64,000 nt of DNA from Rubrivivax rivuli (GCF_004016505.1 NZ_SACR01000001.1:620001-684000); one strand, 5' to 3'; counted from the first letter of the stretch, positions 16,969 to 29,618 are shown. The notes: generated from the letters alone by a model not told the origin. Made by a program: numbers and translations.

Positions 16969-16984
16969 TGCACGAAACGTGCCA
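16969..16984 (-). promoter_or_regulatory. Candidate sigma-54 promoter of the PEP-CTERM/PA14 gene
   Basis: On the minus strand the sequence is TGGCACGTTTCGTGCA. It fits the -24/-12 consensus TGGCACG-N4-TTGCA with one mismatch in the -12 box and has the required GG-N10-GC spacing. The expected transcript start is about 43 bases upstream of the ATG. The same bases contain the inverted repeat GCACG-AAA-CGTGC, so an operator is the alternative reading. Confidence 0.55.
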
Positions 16985-17100
16985 TGCGACCTAAAGCCCT
17001 GACAGCAAACAATATTCGCTGTTCGACACCCTTTCCGGAGCGCCAAGTTGTAAAAAAGTCTGACGCTTTGGCGCGCCCTTCAGACGCGGCTTGGACGGGC

Positions 17101-17916
17101 TCAGTTCAGATACATCCCCAGGTAGCGCCGCCCGCGGCTCACCACCGCGGGATCGGGGCACACGTCGAACCACTGCACGAGTTGCAGCCGGGCTTTCTCG
17201 CGGTCGGGCTTGCCTTCGGCCTTGTCGCGCAGCACCACGTCGAGCAGCTGGTCGAAGGCGGCGTTGAAGTCGCCGGCGTGCGCCAGCAGCGCGGCCAGCG
17301 CGAAGCGGGCCTCGAAGTCGCGCGGGTTGGCGGCGATGCGCGCGGCCAGCTCGTCGGCGTTGCCGGTGGGCTGCTCGCGCGCCATCGCCAGGCGCTTGAG
17401 CAGGCGGGCGTGTTCGTCGTCGCGTTCGGCGGCGGGGATGCTGTCCAGCAGCGCCTGGGCCTGCTCGAGTTCGCCCGCGGCCATGAGCGCGGCGGCGGCG
17501 TCCAGCGGGCCGAAGACCTGCTCGGCCTCGGCGTCCACCACGTCGGCAGGCAGGTGCTTGTCGAGGAAGGCCTTGACCTGGCCTTCGGGCAGCGCGCCCA
17601 TGAACTGGTCGACCGGCCGGCCGCCGATGAACAGCACCACCAGCGGGATGCTGCGGATGCGCAGCGCGGCGCTGATCTGCGGCGCCTCGTCGGTGTTCAG
17701 CTTGGCCAGCACGAAGCGCCCGCCGTAGGCCTTGACCACCTTCTCCAGCACTGGCCCCAGCTGCCGGCAGGGGCCGCACCACGGTGCCCAGCAGTCCAGC
17801 AGCACCGGCACCTGCATCGAGAGCTCGAGCACCTGGGCCTCGAAATCGGCCTCGGTGGTGTCGAAGGACAAGGGCACTTCGCCGGGCGTCGGGTCGAGGT
17901 TCTGCGGGTTCATCAT
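17101..17916 (-). CDS. Thioredoxin-TPR co-chaperone (YbbN/CnoX family)
   Basis: This 271-aa protein has an N-terminal thioredoxin domain (about residues 20 to 120) with an intact active site CWAPWCGPCRQLGP. A C-terminal helical region of TPR type follows (about 130 to 270), with repeats such as ALMAAGELEQAQALLDSIP and RFALAALLAHAGDFNAAF. This is the YbbN/CnoX layout. In E. coli that protein protects substrates from over-oxidation and hands them to GroEL and DnaK; its own site is SXXC, whereas the CXXC here allows normal redox turnover. Two adjacent ATG codons open the frame (17916 and 17913). Confidence 0.92.
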   Translation of the reverse strand: MMNPQNLDPTPGEVPLSFDTTEADFEAQVLELSMQVPVLLDCWAPWCGPCRQLGPVLEKVVKAYGGRFVLAKLNTDEAPQISAALRIRSIPLVVLFIGGRPVDQFMGALPEGQVKAFLDKHLPADVVDAEAEQVFGPLDAAAALMAAGELEQAQALLDSIPAAERDDEHARLLKRLAMAREQPTGNADELAARIAANPRDFEARFALAALLAHAGDFNAAFDQLLDVVLRDKAEGKPDREKARLQLVQWFDVCPDPAVVSRGRRYLGMYLN

Positions 17917-17927
17917 GGAATGAAAAA

Positions 17928-17947
17928 GGGGGTTCGATCGAACCCCC
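17928..17947 (-). terminator. Intrinsic terminator of the DUF4397 gene
   Basis: A 20-bp perfect palindrome (GGGGGTTCGA and its complement) is followed on the minus strand by TTTTT. It lies 46 bases past the DUF4397 stop codon and 12 bases before the next minus-strand start, so it separates the two transcription units. Confidence 0.9.
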
Positions 17948-17992
17948 TGATGGTAGCGGCGCAGGGCTGGCGGCCCTGCGTTTGTGCGGTGC

Positions 17993-19318
17993 TTACCGGT
18001 CGCGGCTCAGGCGGCCGGCCGGGGTGGTCTGGCCGCCCAGCATGAACACCGTGTAGACGCCCTGGGCCTGCAGCAGGTTGCTGCTGGTGGCGGCCGTCAG
18101 CGTGAACAGCGGGTCCACCGCGGTCGGCGAGGTGATGTCCAGGCGGGCCGAGCCGGCCGCCGTGACGGTGGCGTAGGCCGAAGCCGTGCCGCGCGCGATG
18201 TCGGAGGTGGCCGTCTGCGTCAGGTAGTCCACCTGCATCGTCAACGCCTCGCTCAGTGCCAGGCCGTTGACCAGGCGGATCTTGGCGCGCGTGTTGATGC
18301 TGGGCAGGCGGTTGTCGTCGGTCAGCAGCGACACGGTGGGCGCGGTCTCCGCGCCGTAGGCCAGCAGCGTGTAGTCGGCGCCCGGGGCGATGGTGCGCGA
18401 GCTGGTCGAGAACACCGTGCCGTTGGCGCGCACGATGAGCTCCTGCGTGCCCGAGTTCACCAGCGTGTAGGGGCCCACGCCCGGCGAGCGCAGCGCGCCG
18501 ACGATGGTGCTGCCGCCCAGGCTGGCGCTGACGTTGCCGGCTGCGCCGACGCTGGCCACGACGCGCACGCGCGCCTTGGTGTTCTTCAGCGTGGTGACAC
18601 CGGCGCGCTGCTCGATCAGCGTGCCGTTGACCAGCACGCCGCCGGCACCGGCGGTGATCACCAGCGTGACGTACTTCTTGGCCGGGATGGTGATGCTGGG
18701 GATGTCCAGGCGCACGTCGTTGGGGTCGCCGGAGCCCGTCACGCGCAGGCGGTAGTTGGCCGCGCCCTGGTCGCTGAAGCCGCTGAGCGAACCGCTGGTC
18801 AGTGCCGCGCGGATGGGCTGCACGTCGCCCAGGTCGCCGGTGGAATCGGTGGGCGTCAGGAAGACGTCGACCGCGCCGGTGTCGGTGGTGGCGTTGAAGA
18901 AACGCACACGGCCCGCGGTGGTGCTGGTGATGTCGTCGACGTTCTCGTCTTCAGGCAGCGTGCTCACGCGCAGCGCGGTCTCGCGGCCCCAGATGATGGC
19001 GGTGTAGTTTTTGTCCTTGGCCAGCGTGTACGAGCCGGTCAGCAAGGGCGCGGCCGCACCGGCGCGCTTGACTTCCACCGTGTAGGTATTGGCTTCCAGC
19101 GAGACGCCCGCGGCGATGGCGTCGGTGGCCAGCGCGCTGAAACGCCGCGTGTCGCCGGCGTAGAGGTCGAGGCTGGGCAGGTCCGTCGTCAGGTTGATCG
19201 CGCGCAGCGTGGTGTTGCCGTTGCCGTCGCCGCCACCGCCGCCGCAGGCAGCGAGCAGCAGGGACGAGGCCATGGCGGCCAGCAAGGCCAGCCGGCGGGA
19301 AGAAGAGGCAGGGGTCAT
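17993..19318 (-). CDS. DUF4397-domain lipoprotein
   Basis: This 441-aa protein begins with a lipoprotein signal peptide: SSRRLALLAAMASSLLLAAC, with the lipobox LLAAC at about residue 25 followed by a poly-Gly linker. The mature part shows two DUF4397-type beta domains, each with segments like LRAINLTTDLPSLDLYAGDT and VRFFNATTDTGAVDVFLTP. These domains occur in secreted or surface proteins of unknown function. Later segments (ARVRVVASVGAAGNVS, AKIRLVNGLALSEALTMQV) look like further copies of the same fold. It is expected to sit in the outer membrane as a lipoprotein. ATG at 19318 starts the signal peptide; a start at 19363 adds 15 residues. It has its own terminator. Confidence 0.85.
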   Translation of the reverse strand: MTPASSSRRLALLAAMASSLLLAACGGGGGDGNGNTTLRAINLTTDLPSLDLYAGDTRRFSALATDAIAAGVSLEANTYTVEVKRAGAAAPLLTGSYTLAKDKNYTAIIWGRETALRVSTLPEDENVDDITSTTAGRVRFFNATTDTGAVDVFLTPTDSTGDLGDVQPIRAALTSGSLSGFSDQGAANYRLRVTGSGDPNDVRLDIPSITIPAKKYVTLVITAGAGGVLVNGTLIEQRAGVTTLKNTKARVRVVASVGAAGNVSASLGGSTIVGALRSPGVGPYTLVNSGTQELIVRANGTVFSTSSRTIAPGADYTLLAYGAETAPTVSLLTDDNRLPSINTRAKIRLVNGLALSEALTMQVDYLTQTATSDIARGTASAYATVTAAGSARLDITSPTAVDPLFTLTAATSSNLLQAQGVYTVFMLGGQTTPAGRLSRDR

Positions 19319-19460
19319 CGAGGGTCCTAGGGTTTGCCTGGAAGGGGAGGCGCGCGAGCACAAGGCCCGCCGGCGCCACCCGATCTTGGATTATGACTTG
19401 CCGGGGAAACCCGGCTTTTGCAGCTTTACCTCGGGAAACCAAGGCCCCCGGGGCCTGCCC

Positions 19461-20735
19461 TCAAGGGTAGAGGCCGCGCTCTTCCCGCGCCTTGAGGATG
19501 CGCTCGCAGGCCACGGCGAAGGTGGCGGTGCGCAGCGTGATCTGGTGGCGGTCGGCCGTGTCCCAGATCTTCTTCAGCGCGCCGATCATGATCTTGTCCA
19601 GGCGGACGTTGATCTCGTCTTCGGTCCAGAAGAAGCTGCTGAAGTCCTGCACCCACTCGAAGTAGCTCACCGTCACGCCGCCGGCGTTGCAGATGACGTC
19701 GGGCACGACCAGCACGCCGCGCTCGGCCAGGATGTCGTCGGCCGAAGGCACGGTGGGGCCGTTGGCGCCTTCCAGCACCAGCTTGGCCTGGATGCGGTTC
19801 GCGCGCTCGGCGGTGATCTGGCCTTCCAGCGCGGCCGGGATCAGGATGTCGCAGGCCACGTCCCAGAAGGCTTCGCCGTCCATGGGCTCGGCGCCCTTGA
19901 AGCCGCCCACGCCGCCAGTGGCCTTCACGTGGGCCGTGATGTCGGCGATGTCGAAGCCCTTGCTGTTGTAGATGGTGCCGGTGTGGTCTTGCGCTGCCAC
20001 GATCTTCGCGCCGGCCTGGGCGAAGAGTTCGGCCGCGGCCGAGCCCACGTTGCCGAAGCCCTGCACCGCCACGCGGGCGCCTTCCAGGTTCATGTTGAGG
20101 CGGCGCGCGGCTTCACGGCCGGTGACGAACACGCCGCGGCCGGTGGCCTTCACACGGCCCAGGCTGCCGCCCAGGTGCACGGGCTTGCCGGTGACCACGC
20201 CGGTGGCGTTGCTGCCGGTGTTCATGCAGTAGGTGTCCATCATCCACGCCATGATCTGCGGGTTGGTGTTCACGTCCGGCGCGGGGATGTCCTGCTGCGG
20301 CCCGATGATCATGCCGATCTCGCTGGTGTAGCGCCGCGTCATGCGCTCCAGCTCCTTGTTGCTGAGCTTCTTCGGGTCGACGCGGATGCCGCCCTTGGCG
20401 CCGCCGTAGGGCAGGTTCACGGCGGCGTTCTTGATGCTCATCCAGGCGCTGAGGGCCATCACCTCTTCCAACGTCACGTCGGGGTGGTAACGCACGCCGC
20501 CCTTGCCGGGGCCGCGGCTCAGGTTGTGTTGCACGCGGTAGCCCTCGAAGTGGGCCACCTCGCCGTTGTCCAACTCGATGGGGATGTCGACGATCAGGGT
20601 GCGCTTGGGGCGCTTGAGGGTGTCGATCCAGCGCGAGAGGTGGCCGAGGTAGGGCGCCACGCGGTCGACCTGCATCAGGTAGGTGCCCCAGGGGCTGTCG
20701 GCGGTGGGCTGGACGTAAGAGAGCGGCGAGGTCAT
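19461..20735 (-). CDS. gdhA: Glutamate dehydrogenase (Glu/Leu/Phe/Val dehydrogenase family)
   Basis: This 424-aa enzyme interconverts glutamate with 2-oxoglutarate and ammonia. The dimerisation/catalytic domain carries [14 protein letters not shown] and the catalytic Lys in [16 protein letters not shown]. The Rossmann domain carries [18 protein letters not shown], and the C-terminal part has [16 protein letters not shown] and [16 protein letters not shown]. Length and motifs match the hexameric NAD-type enzyme of about 420 residues. It is divergent from proC; both enzymes act around glutamate and proline, as does putA upstream. The promoter gap contains a dyad shared with the pckG upstream region. 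Cofactor preference cannot be stated from sequence. Confidence 0.95.
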   Translation of the reverse strand: MTSPLSYVQPTADSPWGTYLMQVDRVAPYLGHLSRWIDTLKRPKRTLIVDIPIELDNGEVAHFEGYRVQHNLSRGPGKGGVRYHPDVTLEEVMALSAWMSIKNAAVNLPYGGAKGGIRVDPKKLSNKELERMTRRYTSEIGMIIGPQQDIPAPDVNTNPQIMAWMMDTYCMNTGSNATGVVTGKPVHLGGSLGRVKATGRGVFVTGREAARRLNMNLEGARVAVQGFGNVGSAAAELFAQAGAKIVAAQDHTGTIYNSKGFDIADITAHVKATGGVGGFKGAEPMDGEAFWDVACDILIPAALEGQITAERANRIQAKLVLEGANGPTVPSADDILAERGVLVVPDVICNAGGVTVSYFEWVQDFSSFFWTEDEINVRLDKIMIGALKKIWDTADRHQITLRTATFAVACERILKAREERGLYP

Positions 20736-20863
20736 GGGTCTTGTCTTCCTTGGGTGTTGGCAGCCGTGCGGGCCCGGCTGGTGCGCCTTGTGGGCGGGCC
20801 GCCGGGGGCCGGCACGGCATGGCTGCGCACTGTAGGCGGGGTGGCGCCGAATAACTCACCAAG

Positions 20864-20882
20864 CGCCATGCATGATTTGCAT
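20864..20882. promoter_or_regulatory. Dyad motif shared with the pckG upstream region (copy 1)
   Basis: CGCCATGCATGATTTGCAT lies in the gdhA-proC divergent gap, 57 bases before proC and 128 before gdhA. It contains the imperfect dyad ATGCA-N5-TGCAT. A second copy with two mismatches lies at 52988-53006 upstream of pckG. The site is clearly richer in A and T than its surroundings. A regulator binding site is inferred. Confidence 0.5.
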
Positions 20883-20939
20883 AAGGCCTGCATGGGGCCG
20901 TCATTGGCCCCGTTCGGCACCTGCCTACACTGCGGCGCC

Positions 20940-21755
20940 ATGAGCACCCTGAACCCTCCCAGCATCGCGTTCATCGGCGGCGGCAACATGGCCAGCGCCC
21001 TCATCGGCGGCCTGGTGCGCGCCGGCCTGCCAGCGGCGCGCATCGCCGTCGTTGAACCCTTCGAAGCCCAGCGCGAGAAGCTCGCGCAGCAGTTCGGCGT
21101 GGTGGCGCAGCCCGCGGCCGGCGCCGCGCTGGCGGGTGCGCCCACGGTGGTGTGGGCGGTGAAGCCGCAGCTGTTTGCGGAGGCGGCCGCACCTTGCGCA
21201 CCTTACGTGGGCGCGGCGCTGCAGGTCAGCGTGATGGCGGGCGTGCGCTGCGCGGCCGTGGCTGCCGCCAGCGGCAGCGCGCGCGTGGTGCGCGCCATGC
21301 CCAACACCCCGGCGCTCATCGGCCAGGGTGTGGCCGGGCTGTACGCGACGGCGGGCGTGGGCAGCGAAGAACGTGCCGAGGTCGGGCGCCTCTTCGCGCC
21401 CACGGGCGCCACGCTGTGGCTGGACGAAGAAAGCCAGCTTGATGCCGTGACCGCGCTCTCGGGCTCGGGCCCGGCCTATGTCTTCTACTTCCTCGAGGCC
21501 ATGATGCAGGCCGCCGCCGAGATGGGCCTTACCGAAACCCAAGGTCGCCTGCTGGCCCAGCACACCTTCGCCGGCGCCACGGCGCTGGCGCAGCAGAGCC
21601 CGCTGGCCCCGCACGAGCTGCGCGGGCAGGTGACGAGCAAGGGCGGCACCACCTTCGCGGCCCTCACTTCGCTGGACGACAGCGGCGTGAAGGCGGCGTT
21701 CGTGAAGGCGCTGCACGCGGCGCGCGCGCGCGCCGAGGAACTGGGTCGCGCCTGA
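20940..21755 (+). CDS. proC: Pyrroline-5-carboxylate reductase
   Basis: This 271-aa enzyme reduces pyrroline-5-carboxylate to proline with NAD(P)H, the last step of proline biosynthesis. The Rossmann motif IAFIGGGNMASALIGG is near residue 10, the family segment RVVRAMPNTPALIGQG is in the middle, and the C-terminal dimer domain shows TALSGSGPAYVFYFLEAM and LRGQVTSKGGTTFAAL. Length is typical. ATG at 20940 is the first codon matching the family start. It is divergent from glutamate dehydrogenase and 4.7 kb from putA, which runs the opposite reaction path. Confidence 0.96.
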   Translation: MSTLNPPSIAFIGGGNMASALIGGLVRAGLPAARIAVVEPFEAQREKLAQQFGVVAQPAAGAALAGAPTVVWAVKPQLFAEAAAPCAPYVGAALQVSVMAGVRCAAVAAASGSARVVRAMPNTPALIGQGVAGLYATAGVGSEERAEVGRLFAPTGATLWLDEESQLDAVTALSGSGPAYVFYFLEAMMQAAAEMGLTETQGRLLAQHTFAGATALAQQSPLAPHELRGQVTSKGGTTFAALTSLDDSGVKAAFVKALHAARARAEELGRA

Positions 21756-21774
21756 AGCAGCGGCCGCTGGCGCT

Positions 21775-22686
21775 TCAGCGCAGCGCGAGATCCAGCGCCA
21801 CGCCCGCGAACACCGTGGCACCCAGCCAGTGGTTGGCGCGGAAGGCCCGGAAGCAGCCCTCGCGCGTGCGCCCGCGGATCAGCGTGTAGTGCCAGACCGC
21901 CTGCGCCGCCGCCAGCGCGATGCCGGCCAGGAACACACCGCCCAGCCCCAGCGAACGCCCGAGGAGGGCCCAGCTGGCCAGGTAGACGGCATAGAAGCCC
22001 ATCACCGCGGCCACGTCGTAGCGGCCCAGCGTGATGGCGCTGGTTTTCATGCCGATCCTCAGGTCGTCGTCACGGTCGACCATGGCGTATTCGGTGTCGT
22101 AGGCCAGCACCCAGAACAGGTTGCCCAGCAGCAGCCACGCGGCCTGCGGCGGCACCGCGGCGGTGACGCTGGCCCAGCCCCAGTCGGCGCTGCCCTGCAC
22201 AGCGGCAAAGGCCATGGGGATGCCGAAGCTGAAGGCCACGCCCAGCACGGCCTGCGGCATGGACAGCACGCGCTTGGCGTAGGGGTAGGCCAGCGTCACC
22301 GCCAGGGCCAGAAAGCTGAGCTGGATGGCGGCCGGGTTGGTGGTGAGCACCAGGCCGAAGGCCACCAGCGCCAGCACCGCGCCCACGGCCAGGGCCTCGG
22401 CCGGTGCGATGGCACCGCGCGTGACCGGCCGCTCGGCCGTGCGCTTGACGTGGCGGTCGAACTCGCGGTCGGCCACGTCGTTGGCGCAGCAGCCGGCGCT
22501 GCGCATCAGCACGGTGCCGGCCGCGAACACGCCCAGCAGGTGCCAGCCTGGCCAGCCGTCGGCGGCGATCCACAGCGCGCTGAGCGTGGGCCACAGCAGC
22601 AGCAGCCAGCCGGCGGGGCGGTTCCAGCGGATCAGGTCGAGGTAAAGCGCCAAGCGGCTGGGCGCGGGTGCGGGGGTGGCCTGCAT
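21775..22686 (-). CDS. ubiA: 4-hydroxybenzoate polyprenyltransferase
   Basis: This 303-aa integral membrane enzyme attaches the polyprenyl tail to 4-hydroxybenzoate in ubiquinone synthesis. It shows the two Asp-rich Mg-binding motifs of the UbiA superfamily, [20 protein letters not shown] (first) and [20 protein letters not shown] (second), with about eight hydrophobic helices. ATG at 22686 gives a short cytoplasmic start before [15 protein letters not shown]. The gene ends 20 bases from the convergent proC stop. A UbiA-family prenyltransferase for another pathway is less likely given the close fit to the ubiquinone enzyme. Confidence 0.94.
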   Translation of the reverse strand: MQATPAPAPSRLALYLDLIRWNRPAGWLLLLWPTLSALWIAADGWPGWHLLGVFAAGTVLMRSAGCCANDVADREFDRHVKRTAERPVTRGAIAPAEALAVGAVLALVAFGLVLTTNPAAIQLSFLALAVTLAYPYAKRVLSMPQAVLGVAFSFGIPMAFAAVQGSADWGWASVTAAVPPQAAWLLLGNLFWVLAYDTEYAMVDRDDDLRIGMKTSAITLGRYDVAAVMGFYAVYLASWALLGRSLGLGGVFLAGIALAAAQAVWHYTLIRGRTREGCFRAFRANHWLGATVFAGVALDLALR

Positions 22687-22827
22687 GGCGCGATTATCGA
22701 ACCGCGTCCAAGGGTGATCCGCGCCGGGCGGGCGTGAGGGGCGCCTCTGGCTAGACTGGCCACCGGTGTCTGGGTTTTGCGGCAGGTGCGCCCGCCCTGC
22801 AGGGCCGCCGCCGGCAGGGAGCTGGCA

Positions 22828-24882
22828 ATGAGATGTTTTCCATGGCCGAGGACGGCCTGGTCTGGCGCGTGCGCCTGGCTGCTGGTTTGCAGCCTCTGGG
22901 CCGCCGGGCCCGCTGGGGCCACCACGGCCGCGCCGCCGGCAGCGGCATCGGGCCCGCCACCGGCCTTCGACTTCGTGCGCCCGCCGCTGCTGCACACCGT
23001 GCGCATCTCGCCCTCGGGCACCCACGTGGCGCTGCTGATGACGGGCAGCTCGGGCCGTCGCGTGCTGGCCGTGCGCGCCTTGGCCGACGGTGCCGAGACC
23101 CGCACGCTGGCGGCCTACCGCGACGGCGACATCAACCGCGTGTTCTGGGTCAACGACCGCCGCCTGGTGTACGACGTCGAGCAGCCGCGCGTGCGCGTGG
23201 AGGCCTACGGCGCCGGCACCTTTGCGGTCGACATCGACGGCGGCGAGCCGCGCCGCCTCATCACCTACGTGCACGAGCCGGCCGGCGTGGGCAGCCAGCT
23301 GCACCGCGAAGGCATGCCCTACAACTGGCGCGTGGCCACGGCCCACGGCGACGGCAGCGACGAGGTCATGGCCTACGGCCTGAGCATGAAAGAGGCCGAA
23401 TGGGGCACGCTCGACGAGGTGGTCTGGGTGGACACGCGCAGCGGCAAGGTGCGCCGCGCCGCCGAGGGCCTGCCGCGCCACGGCAGGGCCTGGCTGATGG
23501 ACCAGCAGCGCGAACTGCGCCTGGTGCAGACCCTGCACCAGGGCCGCAGCCGCCTGCACTGGCGCGCCCCGGGCAGCAGCACCTGGCAGGTGGTGCACGA
23601 CGAGCCCGAGCTCGACCAGGGCGTGCTGCAGCCGGTGCATCTGGAAGGTGCACACACGCTCATCGTCGAAGGCCGCAACGGGCGCGACACCAGCGCGCTC
23701 TACGCCCTGGATCTCAAGACCGGCCGCCTGGACCCCGAGCCGCTGGTGGCGCTGGCCGGCTACGACCTCCAGGTCAACACCCAGTCCGACCGCAGCACGC
23801 GGCAACTGGTGGGCGTGCACACCGTCGCCTCGCGGCCCGTGAGCGTGTGGTTCGACGAAGGGCTGGCGGGCATCCAGGCCGCGGTCGACCAGGCCCGGCC
23901 CGGCCGCTACAACAGCCTGATGTGCAGCCGCTGCATTGGCGCGCAGCACTTCATCGTGCACAGCGATGCCGACGACCACGCCGGCGAGTACCTGCACTAC
24001 GACCACACCGGGCGCGAGCTGCGCCCGCTGGGCCAGCTGCGCCCCTGGCTGCCGCCGCAGGGCCGGCGCAGCTTTCACCGCGTGCCGGCGCGTGACGGCC
24101 TGGTGCTGCCCGTGGTGGTGACGCACCCGCCGGGCGTGGCACCCGATGCGCAGCCCGCGCGCCCCCTGCCCACGGTGCTGTGGGTGCACGGCGGCCCCTG
24201 GGTGCGCGGCGGCGACCTGCGCTGGGACGCCGAGGCGCAGTTCCTCGCCTCGCGCGGCTACCGCGTGCTGGAGGTGGAGTTCCGCGGCAGCACGGGCCTG
24301 GGCTGGCGGCACTTCCAGTCCGGCTGGAAGCAGTGGGGCACCGCGATGCAGGACGACCTGGCCGACGCCCTGGCCTGGGCCACGAAAGCCGGCCTCAGCG
24401 ACCCCGGGCGTGTGTGCATTGGCGGCGCCAGCTATGGGGGTTACGCCGCCTTGATGTCGATGGTGCGCCACCCGGGGCTGTACCGCTGCGGCATCAGCTT
24501 TGCGGGCCTGACCGACATCCAGCTGATGTACGACGCCCCGCGCAGCGACGCGTCCGAGGAGTCGAAGCGTTTTTCACTGCCGGTGCTGGTGGGCGACCCC
24601 AAGGCCGACGCCGAACTGCTGCGCGCGGCCTCGCCGCTGGCGCGTGTGGCCGAGATCCGCGGCCCGGTGCTGGTGGCCTGGGGTCAGCTGGACGGGCGGG
24701 TGCCGCCCGAGCACGCCGAACGCTTCGTGCGGGCGGCGCGCAACGCGGGGGTGGCGGTGGAGATGCTGCGCTACCAGGAGGTGGCGCACGGCTTTCTCGA
24801 CCCCCGCAAGCACGCCGACTTCCTCGAGCAGGTGGAAGCCTTCCTGCAGCGCCACCTGCAGGTGCCTGCCGCGGCGCGCTGA
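22828..24882 (+). CDS. Exported S9-family (prolyl oligopeptidase-like) peptidase
   Basis: This 684-aa protein has a signal peptide (hydrophobic core [17 protein letters not shown]), a beta-propeller-like N-terminal region (about residues 50 to 420), and a C-terminal alpha/beta hydrolase domain. The catalytic triad is readable: Ser535 in [11 protein letters not shown], Asp622 in [10 protein letters not shown] and His654 in VAHGFLDP. The hydrolase entry motif is [17 protein letters not shown] at 22828 places the signal peptide at the N-terminus; a start at 22777 adds 17 residues. S9 enzymes of this type usually cleave short peptides after Pro or Ala, or act as acylaminoacyl peptidases. Periplasmic location is inferred. 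Confidence 0.92.
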   Translation: MRCFPWPRTAWSGACAWLLVCSLWAAGPAGATTAAPPAAASGPPPAFDFVRPPLLHTVRISPSGTHVALLMTGSSGRRVLAVRALADGAETRTLAAYRDGDINRVFWVNDRRLVYDVEQPRVRVEAYGAGTFAVDIDGGEPRRLITYVHEPAGVGSQLHREGMPYNWRVATAHGDGSDEVMAYGLSMKEAEWGTLDEVVWVDTRSGKVRRAAEGLPRHGRAWLMDQQRELRLVQTLHQGRSRLHWRAPGSSTWQVVHDEPELDQGVLQPVHLEGAHTLIVEGRNGRDTSALYALDLKTGRLDPEPLVALAGYDLQVNTQSDRSTRQLVGVHTVASRPVSVWFDEGLAGIQAAVDQARPGRYNSLMCSRCIGAQHFIVHSDADDHAGEYLHYDHTGRELRPLGQLRPWLPPQGRRSFHRVPARDGLVLPVVVTHPPGVAPDAQPARPLPTVLWVHGGPWVRGGDLRWDAEAQFLASRGYRVLEVEFRGSTGLGWRHFQSGWKQWGTAMQDDLADALAWATKAGLSDPGRVCIGGASYGGYAALMSMVRHPGLYRCGISFAGLTDIQLMYDAPRSDASEESKRFSLPVLVGDPKADAELLRAASPLARVAEIRGPVLVAWGQLDGRVPPEHAERFVRAARNAGVAVEMLRYQEVAHGFLDPRKHADFLEQVEAFLQRHLQVPAAAR

Positions 24883-24895
24883 GCGGCAGGCGCAG

Positions 24896-24919
24896 CCTCA
24901 CGCCCCCCAGCGCGTGAGG
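24896..24919. terminator. Hairpin between convergent peptidase and BLUF genes
   Basis: CCTCACGC (24896-24903) pairs with GCGTGAGG (24912-24919) around an 8-base C-rich loop, in the 40-base gap between convergent stop codons. There is no T tract; a bidirectional terminator is the likely role. Confidence 0.5.
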
Positions 24920-24922
24920 GGC

Positions 24923-26164
24923 TCAGTCGGCCTGCTGGTCGTTGGCCGAGCCGCCGGGGCGTTGCAGCGGCTGCTCTTCCTCGGGCACGCCGAACAGGCG
25001 GCGCTGCATGTTCAGCGTCACGTCGTTCAGCAGCGCCTGCGCCACCATCGCGCCGGGTGACCGGCTGCGCACCTGCGTCCAACGCTGCATGCGCCGCAGG
25101 TCCATCGCAGTGCTGCCTTCTTCCAGGCCGGTGTCGTCGGCGCCCAGCACCACGGCCAGGCCGGGCAGGTCTTGGAAGGCCTGGCCCCCCAGCACCACCA
25201 TCAGGCGCGGTTGCGCCGAAGCCTGGCGCAGGCGGCGCACGGCGGCGGCGATCGCCGGCAGTTGCTCGTCGCGGCAGAAGACCGGGCTGATGGCGATGTG
25301 CAGCAGGTCTACGGCCTGGCGCGCCAGCAGGTCTTCCAGCTCGGCCAGCCGGGCCGGGAAGGCGCAGCGCACGGCCCAGCCGGCGCCATCGAGCGCGATG
25401 CCCGCGAAGGTGACGCCAGCGAGGTGCGTTTCACCGGGCCACAGCGCCACCAGCGCCTCCGGCCTGGCCGAGCCGCCACGGTCGGTGAGCGGGCAGGCCT
25501 GGCGCATCAGCGTCTGCAGCCGACCTTGCGCCACGACGAGCTGCGTGCCGGTGCAGCGGTCGTCCTGCCAGGCGGCGGCCATCGCGCGCGACACCGGCCC
25601 CAGCACGTGGGCGCCCAGGGCGCCAGCGTCGGGCTGCAGACGGGCCACGCGGTCGCCCAGCGCGCGGGCCTGGGTCTCGTCGTCGGCCAGCAGCGCTTCG
25701 GCCATCTGTGCCGGCGGCGGCAGGTGGGCCCACAGCGCCAAGCCGCTGAGGTAGGCGGGAATCTCGTCGCCGCGTTGCACGCGCGCCGGGCTGACCTCGG
25801 CCGGCAGGGCCCAGGTGCCGGGCACTTCGGGCAGGGCCTGGGTGCTGCCGCATTGCATGTGCCAGTCGGCGAAGAGTCGCTCGGCGCGCCAGGGCGTCTG
25901 CAGCCGTTCGATGCTGTGGTGGCGGTGGTCGCGCTGGATGGAAGCCCACACGCGCTCCAGCGCCTCGCGCGGGCCTTCCAGCCACTGGAAGAAGCGCCCG
26001 CCGTCCAGCACCAACAGGCCCGTGAGCTGTTCACGCGCGTTGCGTGCGCGGGCCGTTTCCAGCAGGGCCTGCACCTCCTGCGGCGCCAGCTCGCGTGTGG
26101 CGCGGCTGCGGTAGACCAGCTGGGACAGGGCGCGCCGGTTCAGGGCGTCTTCGGGTTGCTTCAC
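24923..26164 (-). CDS. AppA-like BLUF photoreceptor with C-terminal cobalamin/heme-binding-like domain
   Basis: This 413-aa protein starts with a BLUF flavin domain (about residues 12 to 107). The residues central to BLUF photochemistry are present: Tyr18 (LVYRS), Asn42 (ARNAREQLTG), Gln60 (RFFQWLEG), Trp101 and Met103 (FADWHMQ). Their spacing equals that of Rhodobacter AppA (Tyr21, Asn45, Gln63, Trp104, Met106). The C-terminal half resembles the SCHIC/B12-binding fold of AppA: GETHLAG with His247, then DGAGWAVRC and VVLGGQAF. AppA integrates blue light and redox by binding PpsR; its Cys-rich tail is not seen here. A heme oxygenase and bacteriophytochrome lie 3 to 6 kb away. Domain calls are firm; partner and output are inferred. 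Confidence 0.9.
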   Translation of the reverse strand: MKQPEDALNRRALSQLVYRSRATRELAPQEVQALLETARARNAREQLTGLLVLDGGRFFQWLEGPREALERVWASIQRDHRHHSIERLQTPWRAERLFADWHMQCGSTQALPEVPGTWALPAEVSPARVQRGDEIPAYLSGLALWAHLPPPAQMAEALLADDETQARALGDRVARLQPDAGALGAHVLGPVSRAMAAAWQDDRCTGTQLVVAQGRLQTLMRQACPLTDRGGSARPEALVALWPGETHLAGVTFAGIALDGAGWAVRCAFPARLAELEDLLARQAVDLLHIAISPVFCRDEQLPAIAAAVRRLRQASAQPRLMVVLGGQAFQDLPGLAVVLGADDTGLEEGSTAMDLRRMQRWTQVRSRSPGAMVAQALLNDVTLNMQRRLFGVPEEEQPLQRPGGSANDQQAD

Positions 26165-26311
26165 GGCTGCGTTCTCCTGGCAGCGGGCGCCGCCGGTGCA
26201 GGGGCAGCGGGCCCGGGGTTCGTGCGCTGAAGTACGGCCAGGGCGCGCGATGGAAAGTGTCAGGAGAACTTTACCGCAGCCAGTGTTGAGCGGCGATGAC
26301 GGCGCTGGTCT

Positions 26312-27940
<1,629 letters not shown>

Positions 27941-28008
27941 GGTGCGCGGGCTCAGAAGGAGCGCGATTATCGGCCGCGGTGGTGGGGCGGTGCGATGATC
28001 GGCCCGAC

Positions 28009-28943
<935 letters not shown>

Positions 28944-28944
<1 letters not shown>

Positions 28945-29618
28945 TGGCCGCCGGCGCGGTGCCCGTGGCTTCCGCGCTGCCCGAACGGCTGCGCGAGGCC
29001 ACGCGCGAGCTGCACACCGCCACCGAGCGCAGCGGCGCGATGGCCGCGCTGCTGGCCGGGCGCCTGCCGCGCGCGGGCTACTGCGCGATGCTGCGCAACC
29101 TGCAGGCGCTCTATGCCGCGCTGGAGGCGGCGCTGGCCGCCCACGCGGTCGAGCCTGCCCTCGTGATCCTGGCCGCCGGCCCGCTGCAACGCGCGCCGGC
29201 GCTGGTCGAAGACCTGGCGGTCCTGCACGGCCCCGGCTGGGCCGAGGCGCTGCCGCTGGCCGCCGCGATGCGGGCCTACGTGGCACGTCTGCAGGCCCTG
29301 CAGGCCGCCCCGGCGGCCGAGGCCGCGCCCAGCCTCGTGGCACACGCCTACGTGCGCTATCTGGGCGACCTGCACGGCGGCCAGGTGCTGCAGCGGCTGG
29401 TGGCTCGGCTCTACGCCCTGCCGGCCGGCGACAGCGCGCCCGGCACGCGCTTCTACGATTTCGGTGACACGCCGCAGGTGCTGCTGCTGCGCCAGCAGCT
29501 GCGCCGCGCACTCGGCAGCCTGCCCTTCGACGCCGCGCAGCAAGACGCCACGGTCGAAGAAGCGCTGTGGGCCTTCACCCAGCACCGCGTCTTGTTCGAG
29601 GAACTGGCCGCCGCTTGA
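28944..29618 (+). CDS. Biliverdin-producing heme oxygenase (BphO type)
   Basis: This 224-aa protein has the bacterial heme oxygenase fold. The proximal helix RLREATRELHTATERS contains the heme-ligand His at about residue 25, and the distal helix carries YVRYLGDLHGGQVLQRL, the Gly-rich segment lining the heme pocket. It opens heme to biliverdin, releasing iron and CO. Its stop codon directly abuts the stop codon of the bacteriophytochrome gene on the other strand, so supplying the phytochrome chromophore is the likely job. It overlaps psuG by one base. An iron-acquisition role is less likely because no heme-uptake genes are near. Confidence 0.9.
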
